From the NCBI RefSeq assembly GCF_000571935.1, contig NZ_ATAX01000023.1:154002-218001 (forward strand): DNA of 64,000 bases. Direction: 5' to 3'. Origin of the DNA: Ruminococcus flavefaciens 007c (lineage in GTDB: Bacteria; Bacillota; Clostridia; Oscillospirales; Ruminococcaceae). The position numbers were made by a program, and so were the translations under genes. The notes beneath the pieces were generated by a model that was not told the origin of the DNA, ran no database searches, and saw only the letters and a program-made list of their open reading frames with translations. Numbering within the stretch: position 1 is the first letter of the stretch; every line of letters starts with the position of its first letter. This document shows, one piece after another, positions 1 through 8,625 of this stretch.

Positions 1-2
1 TA

Positions 3-884
3 ATCAGCAGATCCCTTAACATAATAACCGAAGAAACGGCCAAAATTACGGAAAAACTGGTATTGAACATACCAACGGCCGCAATATTCATCGGAGTATT
101 CTTTATAGCGTCGTGGTTCATATCGTTCCTTGTAAATCTTTTCAGATACGGTAACTTCAATATCGAATGTGACAAGAATTGCATGAAGATAGGATACGGA
201 ATACTTGACCGCAAAGAATACCATATAAAGACATCTCATATAAATTATACCGATCTGCGGCAAACACTTATAATGAAGGCGTTTAAAGCTGTCATCGTCA
301 ATATAAGCTGTGCTGGCTACGGCTCCTCCAAAAACAGGGAGCCTGTGTTGCTGCCTGTAAAGCAAAGAAAAAAGCTGGGAAAAAACCTTAATGTCATTGG
401 AATATACAGCGGAATCAAGCTCGATTACAAGGCTCAGGTCGCAGGAATAGGTTCATATCTTCTTATACCGCTCATTACGGCAGCGCTTCTGATACCGTCC
501 CACGATTGGGTAGCGAAGCTTTTTCCACGCTTTGCCGAGCTTTCGCGTTTCGTTACGATAATGCTTGAGATACCTGCCGTATGGTTTATAATTGTAAAGT
601 TTGTAGCCCTGCTGACAAGCGGAGTGGCTCTTTATGACGATAAAATAATGATACAGTGTTCTACATGGACGAGATTTCACAGCGTTGTGTCTGAAAGGGA
701 TAAGATCGTCAAGATCGAGCTTGAGCAGAATTTGCTTCAGGCCATGAGCGGACGATGTGCCATGAGCATATGGTTCGAGGGGGAGGAGCACCGACGCTTC
801 AAGATCAAGGCAATGAAGGCAGATGATGTCAGAAAAATTGCTGCTCAGTTGGGCTATAAGCTTGGAGAAAAGGTCGAAACTTGA
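3..884 (+). CDS. PH-domain membrane protein, YdbT-like (5' end outside window)
   Basis: The reading frame is open from the first bases of the window, so the N-terminus is missing; the in-frame TTG at 63 is probably internal. The visible part has two bacterial PH-type (bPH_2) segments separated by two hydrophobic stretches: one from about position 150 to 350 (begins YGNFNIECD) and one from about 620 to 860 (begins SGVALYDDKIMIQ). This PH-TM-PH layout is that of YdbT-like envelope proteins of unknown function, usually encoded beside YdbS. The stop codon overlaps the -35 box of the rnpB promoter. Family assignment is from overall pattern, not from a catalytic motif. Confidence 0.7.
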   Translation: MSRSLNIITEETAKITEKLVLNIPTAAIFIGVFFIASWFISFLVNLFRYGNFNIECDKNCMKIGYGILDRKEYHIKTSHINYTDLRQTLIMKAFKAVIVNISCAGYGSSKNREPVLLPVKQRKKLGKNLNVIGIYSGIKLDYKAQVAGIGSYLLIPLITAALLIPSHDWVAKLFPRFAELSRFVTIMLEIPAVWFIIVKFVALLTSGVALYDDKIMIQCSTWTRFHSVVSERDKIVKIELEQNLLQAMSGRCAMSIWFEGEEHRRFKIKAMKADDVRKIAAQLGYKLGEKVET

Positions 885-909
885 CTTTTTCAGTGAAAAA
901 TGGTATGAT
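881..909 (+). promoter_or_regulatory. rnpB promoter
   Basis: TTGACT (881-886), 17-bp spacer, TATGAT (904-909). Predicted transcription start near 916-917, exactly where the RNase P RNA begins. The -35 box overlaps the stop codon of the upstream gene. Confidence 0.8.
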
Positions 910-916
910 ATTCAAG

Positions 917-1258
917 TGAGCAGGCTATGCGGTAGCGGAAACGTTTAGTTTACGAGGAAAGTCCGGGCATCACAGAGCAGGGTAGCTGCTAACGGCAGCC
1001 GAGGGCGACCTTAGGGCAAGTGCAACAGAGATATACTGCCGTCCTTACGGGCGGTGATGGTGGAAAGGCGAGGTAAGAGCTCACCGGAGTACAGGAGACT
1101 GTGCTGCCATGTAAACCCTATCCGATGCAACGTCTATTGGTGCCTGTTATCATAACGTCGGCTCGGCGGATAACTGGTAATGACGGCTTCAGCTTATCGG
1201 CGACGATAAGCGTAGATAAATTACCGCACACGACAGAACCCGGCTTATCGGTCTGGTC
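917..1258 (+). ncRNA. rnpB: RNase P RNA, catalytic subunit
   Basis: The universal RNase P core is readable: GAGGAAAGTCCGGGC at about 954-968 near the 5' end and ACAGAACCCGGCTTAT at about 1233-1248 near the 3' end, with the GGTAAGAGCTCACC segment between. The 5' GCAGGC and 3' GTCTGG ends can form the closing helix. About 340 nt, a normal length for the bacterial ribozyme that matures tRNA 5' ends. It has its own promoter and terminator. Ends are placed to within a few bases. Confidence 0.93.
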
Positions 1259-1261
1259 ATA

Positions 1262-1289
1262 AAAAAAGAGAGCTTATGCTCTCTTTTTT
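1262..1289. terminator. Bidirectional intrinsic terminator of rnpB and the AraC-type gene
   Basis: Inverted repeat AAAAAAGAGAGC / GCTCTCTTTTTT with a TTAT loop. T-runs on both strands let it end rnpB (+) and the convergent AraC-type gene (-). Confidence 0.85.
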
Positions 1290-1297
1290 GTTATATA

Positions 1298-2161
1298 TCA
1301 GTCTCTCCACATCTTTCGGTAGGAAAAACAGGTTATATTCTCGGCTTTTTTGAATTGCCTTGCAAAATAGCTCTGATCATTGAAGCCGCAAAGATGTGAT
1401 ATCTCCTCAACGGATTTATCTGAAAAACGCAGCAGTTTTTTGCCGTAATTGATCCTTGAGGTTATGATATGCTGGAAAATAGTCTTTCCGTAAATTCTTT
1501 TGTATTCGCGGGTAAGGTAGTATTTGCTTATGTAGAACTCCGATGAGAGCTTTTCAAGGGAAAGATTTTCCGTAAAATGATCGTCAATATAATTATGAAC
1601 GGTAGCAAGCTTCTGCTTAAGAGCAGAATCGTACTGATGAGCCGATGTATTCACCGTAAGTGAAAGTGTAAGCAGATCTACTATTAGCTTTGAGGTCAGG
1701 ATCTCCGAATCAGGGGATTTTTTTTCATTTATATCTATGAGTTCGGATATTGCGGATACGACCTTATCAAAAAAAGGCGGACTGAAGACGTTTTTTGACT
1801 GTGAGATAAAGTAATCATAGTACTGCCTTGAGGTGCTACCGTTGAAGTGTACCCACATTATCTCCCATGGATCGTTTACCGAGCTTTTATAAAAATGTGC
1901 TTCATGGCAGTCTATAAAGAAGCAGTCTCCCTTCATGAGGGTATAAGAATCGTTGCCGACTGTGAGCTCGCCGCGGCCGCTTATGACAGCAGCTATTAGA
2001 AATGACTCAAGAGCGTGCCTCTGTGTAACGGCAGCGTCTTCGGTCTTCAGGCATCCCGTTTCCTGAACGTAAAAAAAAGTATTTTTTGCTGCAGGACTGG
2101 GGGTACATATCATCCTCTTTGAGAGTTTGTTTTTAAAGCTTGTTACTTCACGCTTGTCCAT
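1298..2161 (-). CDS. AraC family transcriptional regulator
   Basis: 287 aa. The N-terminal half is a cupin-like sensor domain (GELTVGNDSYTLMKGDCFFI, about residues 80-100), typical of AraC proteins that sense sugars or small ligands. The C-terminal ~100 residues hold two helix-turn-helix motifs (LSLEKLSSEFYISKYYLTRE and SVEEISHLCGFNDQSYFARQ followed by FKK), the AraC/XylS DNA-binding domain. Transcribed alone between rnpB and the glycosylase gene, so no target operon is implied by position. Confidence 0.9.
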   Translation of the reverse strand: MDKREVTSFKNKLSKRMICTPSPAAKNTFFYVQETGCLKTEDAAVTQRHALESFLIAAVISGRGELTVGNDSYTLMKGDCFFIDCHEAHFYKSSVNDPWEIMWVHFNGSTSRQYYDYFISQSKNVFSPPFFDKVVSAISELIDINEKKSPDSEILTSKLIVDLLTLSLTVNTSAHQYDSALKQKLATVHNYIDDHFTENLSLEKLSSEFYISKYYLTREYKRIYGKTIFQHIITSRINYGKKLLRFSDKSVEEISHLCGFNDQSYFARQFKKAENITCFSYRKMWRD

Positions 2162-2220
2162 TTAAAACTCCTTTGTAATGTCAGCTGCCTAAGGCTGACT
2201 TATAAGCTTATCGTACAATA

Positions 2221-2249
2221 ATTATAGCACAGTTTGGCAAATATGTCCA
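2221..2249 (-). promoter_or_regulatory. Promoter of the AraC-type gene
   Basis: On the minus strand TGGACA (2244-2249), 17-bp spacer, TATAAT (2221-2226), about 60 bp upstream of the start codon. Confidence 0.6.
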
Positions 2250-2279
2250 TACATTGAGTCTGAACTGTAACATTCGTGC

Positions 2280-3101
2280 TTATTCCTTGTCTTTGGAGAT
2301 GCTGCGGATATAATGGAAAAGATACTGCTGGGCGATACCAGCCTTATCACTGAGATATCCGGGAAAGCCTCCGGGATAATACTCTGCCAGGACTCGTTTT
2401 ATCCATACATCCACAGGAAAGGCTTCTGTACGGTACATTCCGAAAAGAAGGACACATTCAGCCACCTTTGGACCCACTCCCTTTATCTTTTTCAGCTCAT
2501 TTCTGGCATTTTCGATAGGCATTTCGGCGATCTTTGCGAGATCGGCGGAGCCGTCTGCAACTTTGGCGGCAGCGTCTGCAAGATATTTTGCCCTGAATCC
2601 GCTCCTGAGATATGAAAGTGTGTCGGCGGTTTCACGGGAAAGCTGTTCATGATCGGGGAATCTGCCGTGGTAATTGTCACAAAGCCTGTCTATGATGCCT
2701 TTTATCCTGGGAATATTATTATTCTGGGAAATAATAAAGGAAATAAGACACTCCCAGCTGTCCTGTCGGAGAAGGCGGATGCCTCCTGCAAAGCTGCAGG
2801 CCTTTGAAAGTGTTTCATCCTCGGAAAATGCACGTTTCAGCTCGGAATAATCAGTTTCAAAGTCAAAATAGCTTATCCATCTCGAGATAAAAGCGTTTTC
2901 ATCGGTATTATGGAATATGAAGCTTCCCTTTGAGAGCTGTGATACGGTAAGCTTATCGTTAAGGAAAGCGCCTTCATATGTACACTCGTAGTCTGAGGGG
3001 ATCTTTTTCCATCTGAAAGCCTGTCCGCAGTCAAGTGTTTCATCAAGGTCGAGGTCGGGTTCAAAAACTATAATATCATTTCCTTGTACGCGATAATCCA
3101 T
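2280..3101 (-). CDS. 8-oxoguanine DNA glycosylase/AP lyase, Ogg1 type
   Basis: 273 aa, N-terminal OGG domain plus helix-hairpin-helix-GPD domain. The HhH reads LKKIKGVGPKVAEC, with K212 matching the catalytic Lys that forms the Schiff base in Ogg1, and FPVDVW supplies the catalytic Asp (D231). ISQNNNIPRI (about 124-133) is the family's conserved helix with the substrate-contacting Asn residues. It removes oxidised guanine from DNA. Bacterial Ogg1 homologues are common in clostridia in place of MutM. Its start lies about 100 bp from the divergent lipoprotein gene. Confidence 0.9.
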   Translation of the reverse strand: MDYRVQGNDIIVFEPDLDLDETLDCGQAFRWKKIPSDYECTYEGAFLNDKLTVSQLSKGSFIFHNTDENAFISRWISYFDFETDYSELKRAFSEDETLSKACSFAGGIRLLRQDSWECLISFIISQNNNIPRIKGIIDRLCDNYHGRFPDHEQLSRETADTLSYLRSGFRAKYLADAAAKVADGSADLAKIAEMPIENARNELKKIKGVGPKVAECVLLFGMYRTEAFPVDVWIKRVLAEYYPGGFPGYLSDKAGIAQQYLFHYIRSISKDKE

Positions 3102-3213
3102 ATTGATTCTCCTTTTTGCATGATGGGTGAGGTCAAAATGTTTTTGACACTTGATTTTTCTATTAAATTATACTAAAATATAATAGTAAATACAAGAGCA
3201 AGGAATGATTTTT

Positions 3214-4089
3214 TTGAAAAAATTTTTATATACTGCATTTCTGTTGGCTGTTTCGTGCGTATTTTGCTTCGGATGTGCGAAAAAAGAATCAAAAACCGAT
3301 TCAGAAAGCACCATTCAGGCAACAAGTCAGCCTTTTACCGATAGAGAGGTCACGGATACGACAGGTACCTTTGTGTTTGACAAAGCAGGCATCCTAAGTG
3401 CGGATGACCTGAAAGCCTGCAATAATTATGCAGGCTGGCTGTACAATGAAAAGCTTATAAATGCTGCTGTTATAACTGTCAGCAACCTGGACGGCAAAAC
3501 GCCTTATGATTACGCTGCTGAGGAATTCGGAAAGATCTATGAGGGTAAGGGAAGCGGGCTTGTTATACTTATCAACAATGAAACCGATGAAGATGTGATC
3601 TACAAAACAGGGGCCTGTTTTTCCGTTATTGACCAGAAAACGCAGGATAACGCTCTATTCTGGGCGACAAAGGATTTTGTTTCAAAGGATTACCGTAAGG
3701 GGATAATGCGCCTTTTACAGCTCGGAGAGGTATGTCCTTCTCATATTATAGATAATGCACAGGTATTTGAATACGATCGTGTTGCAGCACTTGAAAAGGC
3801 TCTTGCTTCATGTAAAAGCGATGTAACTCTTCTGGCTACGCTGAACGGTTCCTCTGTTAAAAATGAAGATATACTCAAAGACTATTATAAGCGCAGATAC
3901 AGTTTGGGAAATGGTATAATGCTGATGATAGACACCAAATCAGGCAGTATGATAGCTTATTCGGACGAAAAGCTTTCGTCTGGGCTGGAGGCTGCTTTGA
4001 AGGACGCAACTGCTCTTACTGCGAAAAAGGACTATTTTGGAGCTGTAAATAAGATAATAGAAGTTCTTGACGGAAAAAAGGCATCTTAG
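3214..4089 (+). CDS. TPM-domain lipoprotein
   Basis: 291 aa from a TTG at 3214. The ATG at 3205 directly abuts the AAGGA site (3200-3204) and is too close to be used, whereas the TTG sits 9 bp from it and gives a clean signal MKKFLYTAFLLAVSCVF with lipobox Cys at residue 21. After a Ser/Thr linker comes a TPM domain (VFDKAGILSADDLKACNNYAGWL ... GSGLVILINN), a fold found in phosphatase-like and photosystem-repair proteins. The C-terminal half has no recognised domain. Likely anchored on the outer face of the membrane; function unknown. The ABC transporter gene follows after 39 bp. Confidence 0.75.
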   Translation: MKKFLYTAFLLAVSCVFCFGCAKKESKTDSESTIQATSQPFTDREVTDTTGTFVFDKAGILSADDLKACNNYAGWLYNEKLINAAVITVSNLDGKTPYDYAAEEFGKIYEGKGSGLVILINNETDEDVIYKTGACFSVIDQKTQDNALFWATKDFVSKDYRKGIMRLLQLGEVCPSHIIDNAQVFEYDRVAALEKALASCKSDVTLLATLNGSSVKNEDILKDYYKRRYSLGNGIMLMIDTKSGSMIAYSDEKLSSGLEAALKDATALTAKKDYFGAVNKIIEVLDGKKAS

Positions 4090-4128
4090 GTTTTGACAAT
4101 ATCAGTATTTTACAGGAGATGATGTGAT

Positions 4129-5985
4129 ATGCCGCCTGTAGGTGGACCGAGAGGAATGGGCTTTCTTACCGAGGAAGAGAAGAAAAACCGTCCCAAAGTA
4201 ACAAAGAGTTTGCTGAAAAGGATCTTTTCGTATCTAAAGCCATACTGGAAGCAGATGCTGCTGGTCCTTATTGCTATTATAATTTCGTCGACGCTGACTC
4301 TGCTTCCTTCTGTACTGACAGGTAAGATCATCGATGAAGGCCTTATCGGCAGAAGTATGCGCAAGCTTGTCTTTTTTATAGTTCTTTCCTTAGCCGTAAC
4401 ACTTGGAGCAAATCTTATCGGCGTCTTTGAGAACTATCTGAATTCATGGATAGCCCAGCATATAACCTATGATATGAGAAATAAGATGTATGAGCATCTT
4501 CAGAAGATGTCACAGCGCTTTTTCACATCAAATAACCAGGGAGATATAATCACAAGAATGACAAGTGATATATCGGGTGTTCAGCAGATAATAACCAATA
4601 CCCTGACAAGCATACTGTCCAATTCCATTACTCTTATAGTCGCGCTTATAGTTATGTTTCGTCAGAACTGGATACTTGCCATAGTCGGTATTCTTGTAGT
4701 ACCTCTTTTTGCTATACCCACAAGAAGCGCAGGAAAAACCAGATGGTCCATAACAAAAGAGTCTCAGGCGTGCAGTGACGAGATTAACGGTATACTCAAT
4801 GAGACCATGTCTGTAAGCGGTCAGCTCCTTGTAAAGCTCTTCGGTATGGAAAAGACTGAATACGAGAAGTACGAAAAAGTCAACCATAGGATGATAAAGC
4901 TCAATATCCGCGAAGGAATGGCAGGCCGATGGTTCAGAGTAGCACTTTCTACTTTTTCAAGCATCGGACCTATGCTCATATATCTTGCAGGCGGAATTCT
5001 TATGATGCATTACGACTCAGACCTTACAGTCGGTGATATAACCGTCCTTGTGGCTCTTCTCGGAAGAATGTACGGCCCTGTAAATCAGCTTCTCAATATT
5101 CAGGTGGACTGGATACGTTCAATGGCGATGTTTACACGTATATTTGAGTATTTTGATATGCCAGTGGAGATCGAGAATGCTCCCGATGCCATAACTCCCG
5201 AGGGCACTCCCGAAGGTGAGGTGGAGTTCAGAAATGTGGGCTTCTATTATGAAAAGGACAGGCAGATACTTGAAAATATCAATTTTTCTCTTGAAAGCGG
5301 AAAATGTATTGCAGTCGTAGGCCCTTCAGGCTCAGGAAAGAGTACTCTTGTAAACCTTATACCAAGATTATACGATGTTACTGCGGGAGAGGTGCTTTTT
5401 GACGGTACAGATGTGAGGAAGCTCGATCTTGCGTATCTGAGAAAGCATATCGGTATCGTAAGCCAGGAAACATATCTCTTTAACGGTACTATACGCGAAA
5501 ATCTGCTTTATGCAAAGCCTGATGCTACTGAGGAAGAGCTTATTGAGGCCTGCAAACAGGCAAATATCTATGAATTTATCGAGAAACAGGAAACCGGACT
5601 CGATACAGTTGTGGGCAACAGAGGACTGAAGCTGTCAGGAGGCGAGAAGCAGAGAATATCTATAGCCCGTGTACTGCTCAAGGATCCTGCTCTTATGATA
5701 TTCGACGAGGCTACTTCTGCACTTGATTCTATCTCGGAGCAGAAGATACAGGACGCTATAGAGCCGCTTATCTCATCAAGAACGAGCATACTCATTGCTC
5801 ACAGGCTTTCGACTATACTTGCTGCAGATGAGATACTTGTAATTAAGGACGGTGTCATATCCGAGCGCGGAACCCACAGTGAGCTTGTAAACCGCGGCGG
5901 AGTATACTCCGAGCTCTATAAGACCCAGTTCAGCAAGGCTGAAACAGGCAGTGACAGATTTGAGTATACTGAGGGTGAGGACTGA
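4129..5985 (+). CDS. ABC exporter, fused membrane and ATPase domains
   Basis: 618 aa half-transporter. Residues ~25-340 form a type I exporter membrane domain with about six helices; residues ~350-590 are the ATPase with Walker A GPSGSGKST, Q-loop near VSQETYLFNG, signature LSGGEKQRIS, Walker B ALMIFDEATSALD and switch IAHRLST. All catalytic motifs are intact. Such MsbA/MdlB-like exporters work as dimers on lipids, peptides or drugs; the substrate cannot be read here. RBS AGGAGA is 8 bp before the ATG. The short N-terminus (PPVGGPRGMG) is common in clostridial members. The alarmone synthetase follows after 28 bp. Confidence 0.92.
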   Translation: MPPVGGPRGMGFLTEEEKKNRPKVTKSLLKRIFSYLKPYWKQMLLVLIAIIISSTLTLLPSVLTGKIIDEGLIGRSMRKLVFFIVLSLAVTLGANLIGVFENYLNSWIAQHITYDMRNKMYEHLQKMSQRFFTSNNQGDIITRMTSDISGVQQIITNTLTSILSNSITLIVALIVMFRQNWILAIVGILVVPLFAIPTRSAGKTRWSITKESQACSDEINGILNETMSVSGQLLVKLFGMEKTEYEKYEKVNHRMIKLNIREGMAGRWFRVALSTFSSIGPMLIYLAGGILMMHYDSDLTVGDITVLVALLGRMYGPVNQLLNIQVDWIRSMAMFTRIFEYFDMPVEIENAPDAITPEGTPEGEVEFRNVGFYYEKDRQILENINFSLESGKCIAVVGPSGSGKSTLVNLIPRLYDVTAGEVLFDGTDVRKLDLAYLRKHIGIVSQETYLFNGTIRENLLYAKPDATEEELIEACKQANIYEFIEKQETGLDTVVGNRGLKLSGGEKQRISIARVLLKDPALMIFDEATSALDSISEQKIQDAIEPLISSRTSILIAHRLSTILAADEILVIKDGVISERGTHSELVNRGGVYSELYKTQFSKAETGSDRFEYTEGED

Positions 5986-6013
5986 AAGAACGGAACAGAA
6001 AGGAAGGATTAAT

Positions 6014-6706
6014 ATGGACGAAAAAGATTTCTATATCGAAGCATTTGACAATCTTCCGGCGCTGGTTGACAACAGCGAGACCATGAAAGAGACGTTTTCT
6101 CATGTTTTTTACGATTTTTTGCAGCTTCAGCATCTGTACGACTCTGCAATAGAAGTTGTAAAAACATATCTTAATATTCTTGACAATGAATTCAGCGTAA
6201 AATTCCAGCGTAATCCTATACATAATATTGAAAGCAGACTTAAATCACCTCAATCGATCATAGGAAAGCTCCAAAAAAAGGGGCTTCCCATTTCAACGGA
6301 AGCCGCAAGGAAAAATCTGCTTGATCTTGCGGGAATAAGAGTTACCTGCTATTATATCTCTGACATTTATGCTATTGTTGAAATGCTGGGAAGACGTGAC
6401 GACTTCACCATTATAAAACGCAAGGATTACATAAAAAAACCCAAGCCCAGCGGATACAGAAGCTATCATATGATAATTAATGTGCCTGTTTATCTTTCAA
6501 CTCATAAGGAATATGCTCCCGTAGAGATACAGATACGTACTATTGCTATGGATTTCTGGGCAAGTCTTGAGCATCAGCTGAAATACAAGACTTCATCGGA
6601 TATTCCTCCCGAGATCGCCGAGGAGCTCCGAAGCTGTGCGGAAAGGATAGCAGAGACCGATCTTCAGATGCAGCGTATATATATGCAGATCAATAATATC
6701 GACTGA
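6014..6706 (+). CDS. Small alarmone (p)ppGpp synthetase, RelQ/YjbM type
   Basis: 230 aa from ATG 6014, which has AGGAAGGA 5 bp upstream; an earlier in-frame start lies inside the ABC gene and lacks a ribosome site. It is a lone RelA/SpoT synthetase domain: SRLKSPQSIIGKLQKKG (pyrophosphate-donor binding), LLDLAGIRVTCYY, DYIKKPKPSGYRSYHM (GTP-binding loop) and VEIQIRTIAMDFWASLEHQLKYK. No hydrolase, TGS or ACT domain. Transfers pyrophosphate from ATP to GTP/GDP, a cytosolic stress signal. Probably co-transcribed with the exporter. Confidence 0.9.
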   Translation: MDEKDFYIEAFDNLPALVDNSETMKETFSHVFYDFLQLQHLYDSAIEVVKTYLNILDNEFSVKFQRNPIHNIESRLKSPQSIIGKLQKKGLPISTEAARKNLLDLAGIRVTCYYISDIYAIVEMLGRRDDFTIIKRKDYIKKPKPSGYRSYHMIINVPVYLSTHKEYAPVEIQIRTIAMDFWASLEHQLKYKTSSDIPPEIAEELRSCAERIAETDLQMQRIYMQINNID

Positions 6707-6759
6707 GCTTTTTCGTCAAATTTATCCCTGATACCTTTTGTTTTACAAAAAAAGACCTG

Positions 6760-6788
6760 TTCACTTTCAGTTGTAACGATGTTATAAT
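6760..6788 (+). promoter_or_regulatory. Promoter of the 100-aa protein gene
   Basis: TTCACT (6760-6765), 17-bp spacer, perfect TATAAT (6783-6788), 41 bp before the start codon. Confidence 0.7.
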
Positions 6789-6829
6789 AGTATATATCAA
6801 TTGCAGAAAAAAGAAAGGAGCAGGCAGAG

Positions 6830-7132
6830 ATGTTAAGTATAGTAAAAAAAGCAAAGCAGGAGGTAATGGACAAAACAATATATATGGAGATATTTGGTGA
6901 CAATAAAGTGGCATACAGAGTCCTCAGCAGTAGAATGAATCTCTGCGGAGATGAATTTATTACATACGGGATAGAGGTTTACGACCACAAAAACGGTGAA
7001 AAGGAATGTATTCCTGACTTTTCCAATAATATAGAGGATGCGGTAGCATTTGCCGAGCTGCTTATAAGCTACAGGAGCAGGCCAAGACAATTGTACGGAA
7101 AAGCTCTTGATTATCTCAGGGTAACCTTATAA
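6830..7132 (+). CDS. Small conserved protein, possibly DUF6514-like
   Basis: 100 aa, with AAAGGAG 9 bp before the ATG and its own promoter, so a real gene. The core (MEIFGDNKVAYRVLSSRMNL...FITYGIEVYD followed by a helix rich in EDAVAFAELLISYRSRP) recalls small clostridial proteins of unknown function grouped as DUF6514. No membrane segment, Cys motif or catalytic signature. Family naming is from memory of the pattern. Confidence 0.65.
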   Translation: MLSIVKKAKQEVMDKTIYMEIFGDNKVAYRVLSSRMNLCGDEFITYGIEVYDHKNGEKECIPDFSNNIEDAVAFAELLISYRSRPRQLYGKALDYLRVTL

Positions 7133-7195
7133 AATCCTCTTAGCTTTGCTGCGTAAGTTTTATCATAAAAACATGAGTATTTTTTATTTCTTATA

Positions 7196-7224
7196 TTGCT
7201 TTTTTCATATTAATATGGTATAAT
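7196..7224 (+). promoter_or_regulatory. Promoter of the PC4-like gene
   Basis: TTGCTT (7196-7201), 17-bp spacer, perfect TATAAT (7219-7224), 47 bp before the ATG. Confidence 0.75.
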
Positions 7225-7271
7225 ACTTAATTGTATGGGCGAAAAGCCATGTAAGGAAAGGAGAAATCATT

Positions 7272-7505
7272 ATGGCAGAACTCAAATATGAAATAACCGA
7301 GAAGATAGGTGTGCTTTCCGAGAACGCCAAGGGCTGGACAAAGGAGCTCAATATGGTAAGCTGGAACGAGCATGAGCCTAAATATGATATCCGTGAGTGG
7401 TCTCCCGATCATTCCAGAATGGGAAAGGGGGTAACTCTTTCAGCCGATGAGCTTGCCGAGCTCAAGGAGCTTCTTGCAGGTATTGACCTTGATTCATTTG
7501 AATAA
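7272..7505 (+). CDS. PC4/YdbC-type ssDNA-binding protein
   Basis: 77 aa. The whole protein matches the YdbC/PC4 fold: ELKYEITEKIGVLSENAKGWTKELNMVSWN (beta hairpins), then PKYDIREWSPDHSRMGKGVTLSADELAELKELL (final strand and dimerising helix). The WxPDHxxMGKGxTL segment is characteristic of bacterial YdbC proteins, which bind single-stranded DNA as dimers and are linked to transcription or repair. RBS AAGGAG 9 bp upstream, monocistronic between promoter and terminator. Confidence 0.85.
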   Translation: MAELKYEITEKIGVLSENAKGWTKELNMVSWNEHEPKYDIREWSPDHSRMGKGVTLSADELAELKELLAGIDLDSFE

Positions 7506-7512
7506 TTAAGAA

Positions 7513-7570
7513 AAGGCAGCTAATGAAGCTGCCTTGAACTTTAAAAGGCTCCCGATGAGGGAGCCTTTTT
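7513..7570. terminator. Tandem hairpins; second is an intrinsic terminator
   Basis: First hairpin AAGGCAGCT/AGCTGCCTT (7513-7535). The second is an 11-bp perfect stem AAAAGGCTCCC/GGGAGCCTTTT (7543-7569) with a GATGA loop and T-tail. It ends the PC4-like gene and may also serve the convergent acyltransferase. Confidence 0.85.
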
Positions 7571-7572
7571 AA

Positions 7573-8619
7573 TTATATGATCCTGTTCACATAAGGAACA
7601 AATTTAAGGAGCTTTGTTACCGCATAAGAGATAACAAGTGTAAGAACACATATTCCGAGAATGGCTATTGTACCGCCGTGTTCAAAGGGATTGAATTTTA
7701 AATATAAGAATATAAATCTGAGTACGGCCATGTGTAAAAGATATATGCCGAATGAGCAGTTGTCAAGCTCTGAGGCAATTTTGTCAAGCACAGGGACGTT
7801 ATGGTTTTTTGTTTTCCTTAGGAAACCGAAAATTCCGATTGATGTTATCACATAAAGCGGGAAGTTATATACTCCGAGGAGTGAGATCATCTTTCCGCTG
7901 GTTTCGGGAGCTTCCGCTGAATTGCTGTAAGCTTGAATGGTCAGCATTGTGATTATGCCAAGGCATATAGCTGCCATAAGAATGCACGAACTTTTAGGAA
8001 GCCTGATTATACCTGTGTGAAGAACGTGTCCTAAGAAGAAATAGAGCGGATAAACGGTATAGATACATATATAAAAGGGGAGCTTTTTACCTGTAATTGT
8101 GTCAATAAATGGGATGATAGAAACGAAAACGGCATAAATCAGCAGTAAATACTTCAGCTGGTCTGATGTAGCATTTCCGCTTATTATCTTATATATCGGC
8201 AACATAAGGTACAGTGCGAACAATAAATATATGTACCACATATGCATCCAGCCTGTTCCGAAGAAAATGGCATTCAGCGAGTCCTTGAACATTTCCGGGA
8301 CATCGCATTTTTTTATAAAAATGCCGTCGAATACAGCAAACAGTATCGAAAAAACTACAAGAGCGACCGCCATTCTGAGTATATATTTACCGAACAGCTT
8401 TTTTAGTGTCAGTACACGTTTGCTGTCAAGAAGCAATGCTCCCGAAGCCATTACAAAACATGGAACAGCCCACATAGTACAGTTTCTTACAGCCATCATA
8501 GCTCCCTGAGTACTTGCGTCAGAGGAGTACATATTCGCTGCAAGGAACGTATGCAGAACGGTTACTGCTATACAGGCAAGAGCTTTAAGTCGACTCAGAT
8601 ATAATATTCTGTTATTCAT
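7573..8619 (-). CDS. Membrane acyltransferase (Acyltransferase_3/OafA type)
   Basis: 348 aa with about ten hydrophobic helices. The N-terminus LYLSRLKALACIAVTVLHTF carries the family's histidine in helix 1, and later helices (MWYIYLLFALYLMLPIY; SFGIYLLHMAVL) fit Acyltransferase_3 integral membrane enzymes that O-acetylate or acylate surface glycans or glycolipids. Last gene of a minus-strand operon: the repeat lipoprotein ends 6 bp upstream and the dockerin/transglutaminase-like gene precedes that. The context suggests modification of a cell-surface component; the substrate is unknown. Confidence 0.85.
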   Translation of the reverse strand: MNNRILYLSRLKALACIAVTVLHTFLAANMYSSDASTQGAMMAVRNCTMWAVPCFVMASGALLLDSKRVLTLKKLFGKYILRMAVALVVFSILFAVFDGIFIKKCDVPEMFKDSLNAIFFGTGWMHMWYIYLLFALYLMLPIYKIISGNATSDQLKYLLLIYAVFVSIIPFIDTITGKKLPFYICIYTVYPLYFFLGHVLHTGIIRLPKSSCILMAAICLGIITMLTIQAYSNSAEAPETSGKMISLLGVYNFPLYVITSIGIFGFLRKTKNHNVPVLDKIASELDNCSFGIYLLHMAVLRFIFLYLKFNPFEHGGTIAILGICVLTLVISYAVTKLLKFVPYVNRII

Positions 8620-8625
8620 ACATTA